From Desulfovibrio desulfuricans (GTDB lineage: Bacteria > Desulfobacterota > Desulfovibrionia > Desulfovibrionales > Desulfovibrionaceae): 64,000 bases of DNA. Below are positions 61,256 through 64,000 of the stretch, one piece after another. How positions within the stretch are numbered: position 1 is the stretch's first letter; the number at the start of each line of letters is the position of its first letter. The position numbers and the translations under genes are program-made. The stretch spans positions 1 through 64,000 of the forward strand of contig NZ_JANFYZ010000005.1 of the NCBI RefSeq assembly GCF_024460775.1, written 5' to 3'. The notes below the pieces were generated by a model. That model was not told the origin of the DNA. It saw only the letters and a program-made list of their open reading frames with translations, and searched no databases.

Positions 61256-62191
61256 CTACATTCTGATATCAATAACGGCCCGGCTGCGAAGCTGGTTGGT
61301 GTAGTCCTCAAAACGCTCCATAGCCTTGGGCTGGCGCAGGATGCCGTCGATCATCGGCTTGGCCTGCTCAAAGGTGAGCATCTTGATTTCGCCGCCGCCA
61401 GGACGGTACAGGCGCACCTGCGCCTTGCGGCCCTGAAGCTCGAAAATATCCGTTACATCGCCGGGTTTCATGCTGGTGAGGCGGGCCTCCCACTCGGGGT
61501 TGAGCTTGTCCCACTCCACTGCGCCCATGTCGCCGCCGTTTTCCTTGTTGGGAGCGATGGAATACTTGCGCACCACTTCCTCAAACGAAACCGCGCCAGA
61601 CTTGATCTGCGCAGCCAAAGCCGCAGCGTTGGCATTGGGATGATACACCAGAAGGGCCATGTGCAGGCCTGAGCGGTCGTACATGGTGTCCTTGTGCGCA
61701 TCATAGTAGGCCTTGATTTCATCCGGGGTCACAACAACCCGGCGGCCCACTTCCATTGCCATAACACGCTGACGAATCAAGCCTTTTTCAATATTTCCAC
61801 GCAGTTCGCTGACACTGGTCTTTTGCTGGGCCAGGCGTTCTTCAAACTGCTTCTTGGTGAGGTTGTTCCCCTTCATGATCTTGGTGATTTCGCTGTCAAT
61901 TTCAGAAGAAGAAATGGAAACCTTGAGACGCTTGGCTTCCTGCGCAACCAGAATGTCCATGATCATGCCGTCCAGCGCCTTGCGCAGCACGGCGTCCACG
62001 GCCTTGGCCTGTGCGGGATCGTTGGGATTGATACGCGCCCGCATAAGATCAGGAACAGCGTTTTTCTGCAGATCGAACATGGTGATAACCTGACCGTTCA
62101 CCACGGCCGCCACCTTGTTGATCTGTGCGGCCTGAGCGCCAAAAGCGGTCATAAAACAGATAACCAGCGCCAAAATAAGCGTTTTTCTCAC
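61256..62191 (-). CDS. SurA-like periplasmic peptidyl-prolyl isomerase
   Basis: 311 residues with a signal peptide (about 1-20, ending AFGAQA), a SurA N-terminal chaperone domain (INKVAAVVNGQVITMFDLQ and EIDSEITKIMKGNNLTKKQFEERL) and one parvulin-type domain (about 165-260). It should help fold outer-membrane proteins, of which this window encodes several. The start is GTG 62191 with AGGGAG upstream rather than an ATG 24 bases earlier. Confidence 0.88.
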   Translation of the reverse strand: MRKTLILALVICFMTAFGAQAAQINKVAAVVNGQVITMFDLQKNAVPDLMRARINPNDPAQAKAVDAVLRKALDGMIMDILVAQEAKRLKVSISSSEIDSEITKIMKGNNLTKKQFEERLAQQKTSVSELRGNIEKGLIRQRVMAMEVGRRVVVTPDEIKAYYDAHKDTMYDRSGLHMALLVYHPNANAAALAAQIKSGAVSFEEVVRKYSIAPNKENGGDMGAVEWDKLNPEWEARLTSMKPGDVTDIFELQGRKAQVRLYRPGGGEIKMLTFEQAKPMIDGILRQPKAMERFEDYTNQLRSRAVIDIRM

Positions 62192-62329
62192 GTTAAACTC
62201 CCTGCTTGCGCGCAAAAATTCCGCGCTTTATCTGTAAAATTATATCCCAATCCAGCGCAACATGCAATGCAACTGCCGCAAGTGCAGCCATCAGGCAGCC
62301 AGCAGCCGGGGCGTGTTGCATGCAAATCC

Positions 62330-63586
62330 TCAACGCCGCCGCGCGGAGCCACCGTTGTCGCGCTTGCGCTGCTGGTCGCCCGAGGCTTTTGAAGCAGGGG
62401 CCGCTTCGGGATTATGCCCCTGATTTTCCAATGCTCCATTGGCCTTGGGATCGTGGGAACCTTCAAGCACATCGCCCTCGTAAACATCATCCTTGCCTGG
62501 GGGCGGCGCCTTAATGTCCTCCGTAGCGCCAGAAACATCCGGCACGGCCGGGGCATCGCTGCTCTGCCCGCCAGAGTGGGCCGCCGGGGGCGCTAGCAGA
62601 TCGGGGACAAGCTCCTTGCCCACCATGATGACAGAATCGGCCAGAGCCTTTTCAAGCCAGCGCTCAAAAGCCTCGGACATCTTCTGCTCCCGCAGGATGC
62701 CTTCCACCAGCGGATAGGCCTCCGCCAGACTGATGTGCGCTGGCGGGCGGCTTTCAATCAGGCCAAGGCTGCGCCACAGGCCTTCCTCCAGCCGCGCGGG
62801 CGCGCACTGGCCCGGCTTCAGACCGGCAGCGGCCTTGCGCCATCCCTGGGGCAGATCGGTTGGCCGCACATTCTGGCACTGGAGCTGCACTTTGCCGCGC
62901 GCTTCATTTATGCCACCGGGAAACACAGCGCAAAAGCCTTCCACGTCCTTGCGCGATTCGCCAGAAATCAGGCACACGCGCAGGGTTTCCGGCATCTGAA
63001 AATCGTCTTCGTGGGTCTGGTAGTAGTCGCGCAGTTCGGGCAGAGAAACACGGATGCCCGCTGCAAGAACCCGCTTTTCAAATGTGAGCATGGAAAGATG
63101 GTCAAGCAGCAAAGCCCGCCATTCTGAAGAGTCAATTGATTCTTCGGCCAGATATTTTTCCAGCCCGTCAGCGCCGCCGTAATCATTCCTTACTTCTGCC
63201 ACGGCTGTTTCCAGCATGGCAGGGCTGACCGACATCTGGAGCCGCTGCAAATCCTGCCGCACCAGAGCGTAAATGATCAGTGTGCCCAGCCCTTCGCCGT
63301 ATTCGCGCCGCATATTTTCCAGTGAAGGAGTGCGCATGGCCCCAAGGGAGGGAGAACGGCTGTCGAGCAGGGTCTGCAATCTGCGCAGGCTGATGGGCTC
63401 GCCGTTGACGGTAGCCACCACGCCGTCGGGGAGGCGGGTTTCAAAACAGGCCGCCAGCAACAGGCAAAAACAACAGGCCAGCGCCACGCCTAGTGGGCGG
63501 GCCAGCCGGGCAGACCGAGCGCCGATCTGGAAAAAACGCGCCAAAGCTATGAGGGGCTGCATGAATCCGTCCACCATTTTTCCCAT
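62330..63586 (-). CDS. SurA/PpiC-type peptidyl-prolyl isomerase lipoprotein
   Basis: 418 residues. A lipobox LLAAC (Cys near 47) follows a hydrophobic segment, then a SurA_N-like part (VATVNGEPISLRRLQTLL), a parvulin-like region (about 180-300) and a 100-residue Pro/Gly/Asp-rich C-terminal tail. It is a distant relative of the next gene. The start is uncertain; an internal Met at residue 9 is possible. It sits between mfd and the SurA-like gene. Confidence 0.8.
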   Translation of the reverse strand: MGKMVDGFMQPLIALARFFQIGARSARLARPLGVALACCFCLLLAACFETRLPDGVVATVNGEPISLRRLQTLLDSRSPSLGAMRTPSLENMRREYGEGLGTLIIYALVRQDLQRLQMSVSPAMLETAVAEVRNDYGGADGLEKYLAEESIDSSEWRALLLDHLSMLTFEKRVLAAGIRVSLPELRDYYQTHEDDFQMPETLRVCLISGESRKDVEGFCAVFPGGINEARGKVQLQCQNVRPTDLPQGWRKAAAGLKPGQCAPARLEEGLWRSLGLIESRPPAHISLAEAYPLVEGILREQKMSEAFERWLEKALADSVIMVGKELVPDLLAPPAAHSGGQSSDAPAVPDVSGATEDIKAPPPGKDDVYEGDVLEGSHDPKANGALENQGHNPEAAPASKASGDQQRKRDNGGSARRR

Positions 63587-63639
63587 ATATTCAGACCAGT
63601 TTTATGACCTGAAAAACAGACACAGCCGCAAACCAGCAC

Positions 63640-64000
63640 CTATGCCCCGGCTTTAACACGGATACCCTCAAGGGCGGTACGCAACCTGTCCAGCCCCTCG
63701 GGGAACGAAACACCAGACGGCATCGGCAGGTGCAGCCCCGCAGGCGGCAGCATGCGCGCGTCCTTCATGGAAGCCGTAAGGGCTACAATGCGCTCGGGCT
63801 GCACGGCGGTCTGCCCGTCCGGCCAGACAAGCCGCACATGGTTGATGTGCACATCGGCCTTTTGCACCTGCAACTCGGTGAGGAACTGCTTGAAGTCCAG
63901 CACGGCAAGAAAATTGCGCAGTTCTTCGGGGAAAGGGCCAAACCTGTCGCGTATGCCGAGGGCCGCTTCTTCACGCGCAGCGCCGCCAGTGGCGGATGTG
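63640..64000 (-). CDS. mfd: Transcription-repair coupling factor Mfd, C-terminal end (partial)
   Basis: The last 119 codons of a gene running off the right edge. The sequence REEAALGIRDRFGPFPEELRNFLAVLDFK matches the C-terminal D7/TRCF domain of Mfd, with REE, IRDRFGP and PEELRN characteristic. Mfd removes stalled RNA polymerase and recruits UvrA. It is 53 bp upstream of the PPIase lipoprotein on the same strand. Confidence 0.85.
   Translation of the reverse strand, partial: TSATGGAAREEAALGIRDRFGPFPEELRNFLAVLDFKQFLTELQVQKADVHINHVRLVWPDGQTAVQPERIVALTASMKDARMLPPAGLHLPMPSGVSFPEGLDRLRTALEGIRVKAGA

Noticed and set aside
1..64000. CRISPR arrays, toxin-antitoxin pairs or restriction systems
   Set aside because: No regularly spaced short repeats apart from the rRNA promoter array, and no recognisable cas, toxin or restriction genes.

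Overview
The window looks like chromosome from a Desulfovibrio-type sulfate reducer (Desulfovibrionaceae). The clues are the RNase Y, ZapA, GlmU, GlyQS and Mfd content, two Desulfovibrio-style outer-membrane porins, a FolE2-type GTP cyclohydrolase, FmdE/DUF364 proteins and moderately high GC broken by AT-rich patches. The species assignment is inference; the gene identities below come from reading the translated sequence.

Layout. 1-750: the 5' end of a 16S rRNA gene (minus strand) and its control region, with five regularly spaced promoters. 790-17,300: mostly housekeeping genes: a TRIC-type channel, rny, a probable 6S RNA, zapA and a coiled-coil partner, glmU, a glycosyltransferase, an OsmC protein, mntP, ilvA, a nikR-folE2 pair, a lone flagellar rod-like protein, an NlpC/P60 lipoprotein, gluQ and tRNA-Thr. 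17,300-18,650: a small AT-rich patch with a flavin reductase, then a 54-residue DnaJ-type zinc protein. 19,000-27,150: two convergent operons that appear to form one metal-chelate uptake system: FmdE, DUF364 and a methyltransferase on one strand; TonB, ABC ATPase, permease, binding protein and TonB-dependent receptor on the other. 27,200-32,000: small proteins, a cupin and a large hybrid sensor kinase. 32,786-36,089: an MFS transporter, a ChrB-like protein and a second-type enolase preceded by a clear fluoride riboswitch.

36,843-52,530 is the most unusual part: a 15.7-kb cluster bounded at both ends by divergent pairs of a Crp/Fnr regulator and an arylsulfotransferase-family gene. Inside are a third, exported arylsulfotransferase, two porins, an MFS and a DASS/SLC13 anion transporter, and an operon of a glutaredoxin-domain protein, a dihydrolipoyl dehydrogenase-like enzyme and a GcvH-like lipoyl carrier. 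Three near-identical GTTGC-N4-ACAACGT sites lie in its promoter regions. I read this as a candidate regulon for uptake and use of sulfated aromatic (or other sulfate-ester) compounds, with a private lipoyl/thiol redox branch. The substrate is unknown.

52,940-55,660: a remnant integrated element at tRNA-Arg(ACG), flanked by imperfect 90-bp direct repeats and carrying an alpha/beta hydrolase and a decayed IS3-family element. 55,800-64,000: a housekeeping run on the minus strand: mfd (partial), two SurA/PpiC-type chaperones, a RodZ-like protein, recO, glyQ, glyS and rpsT.
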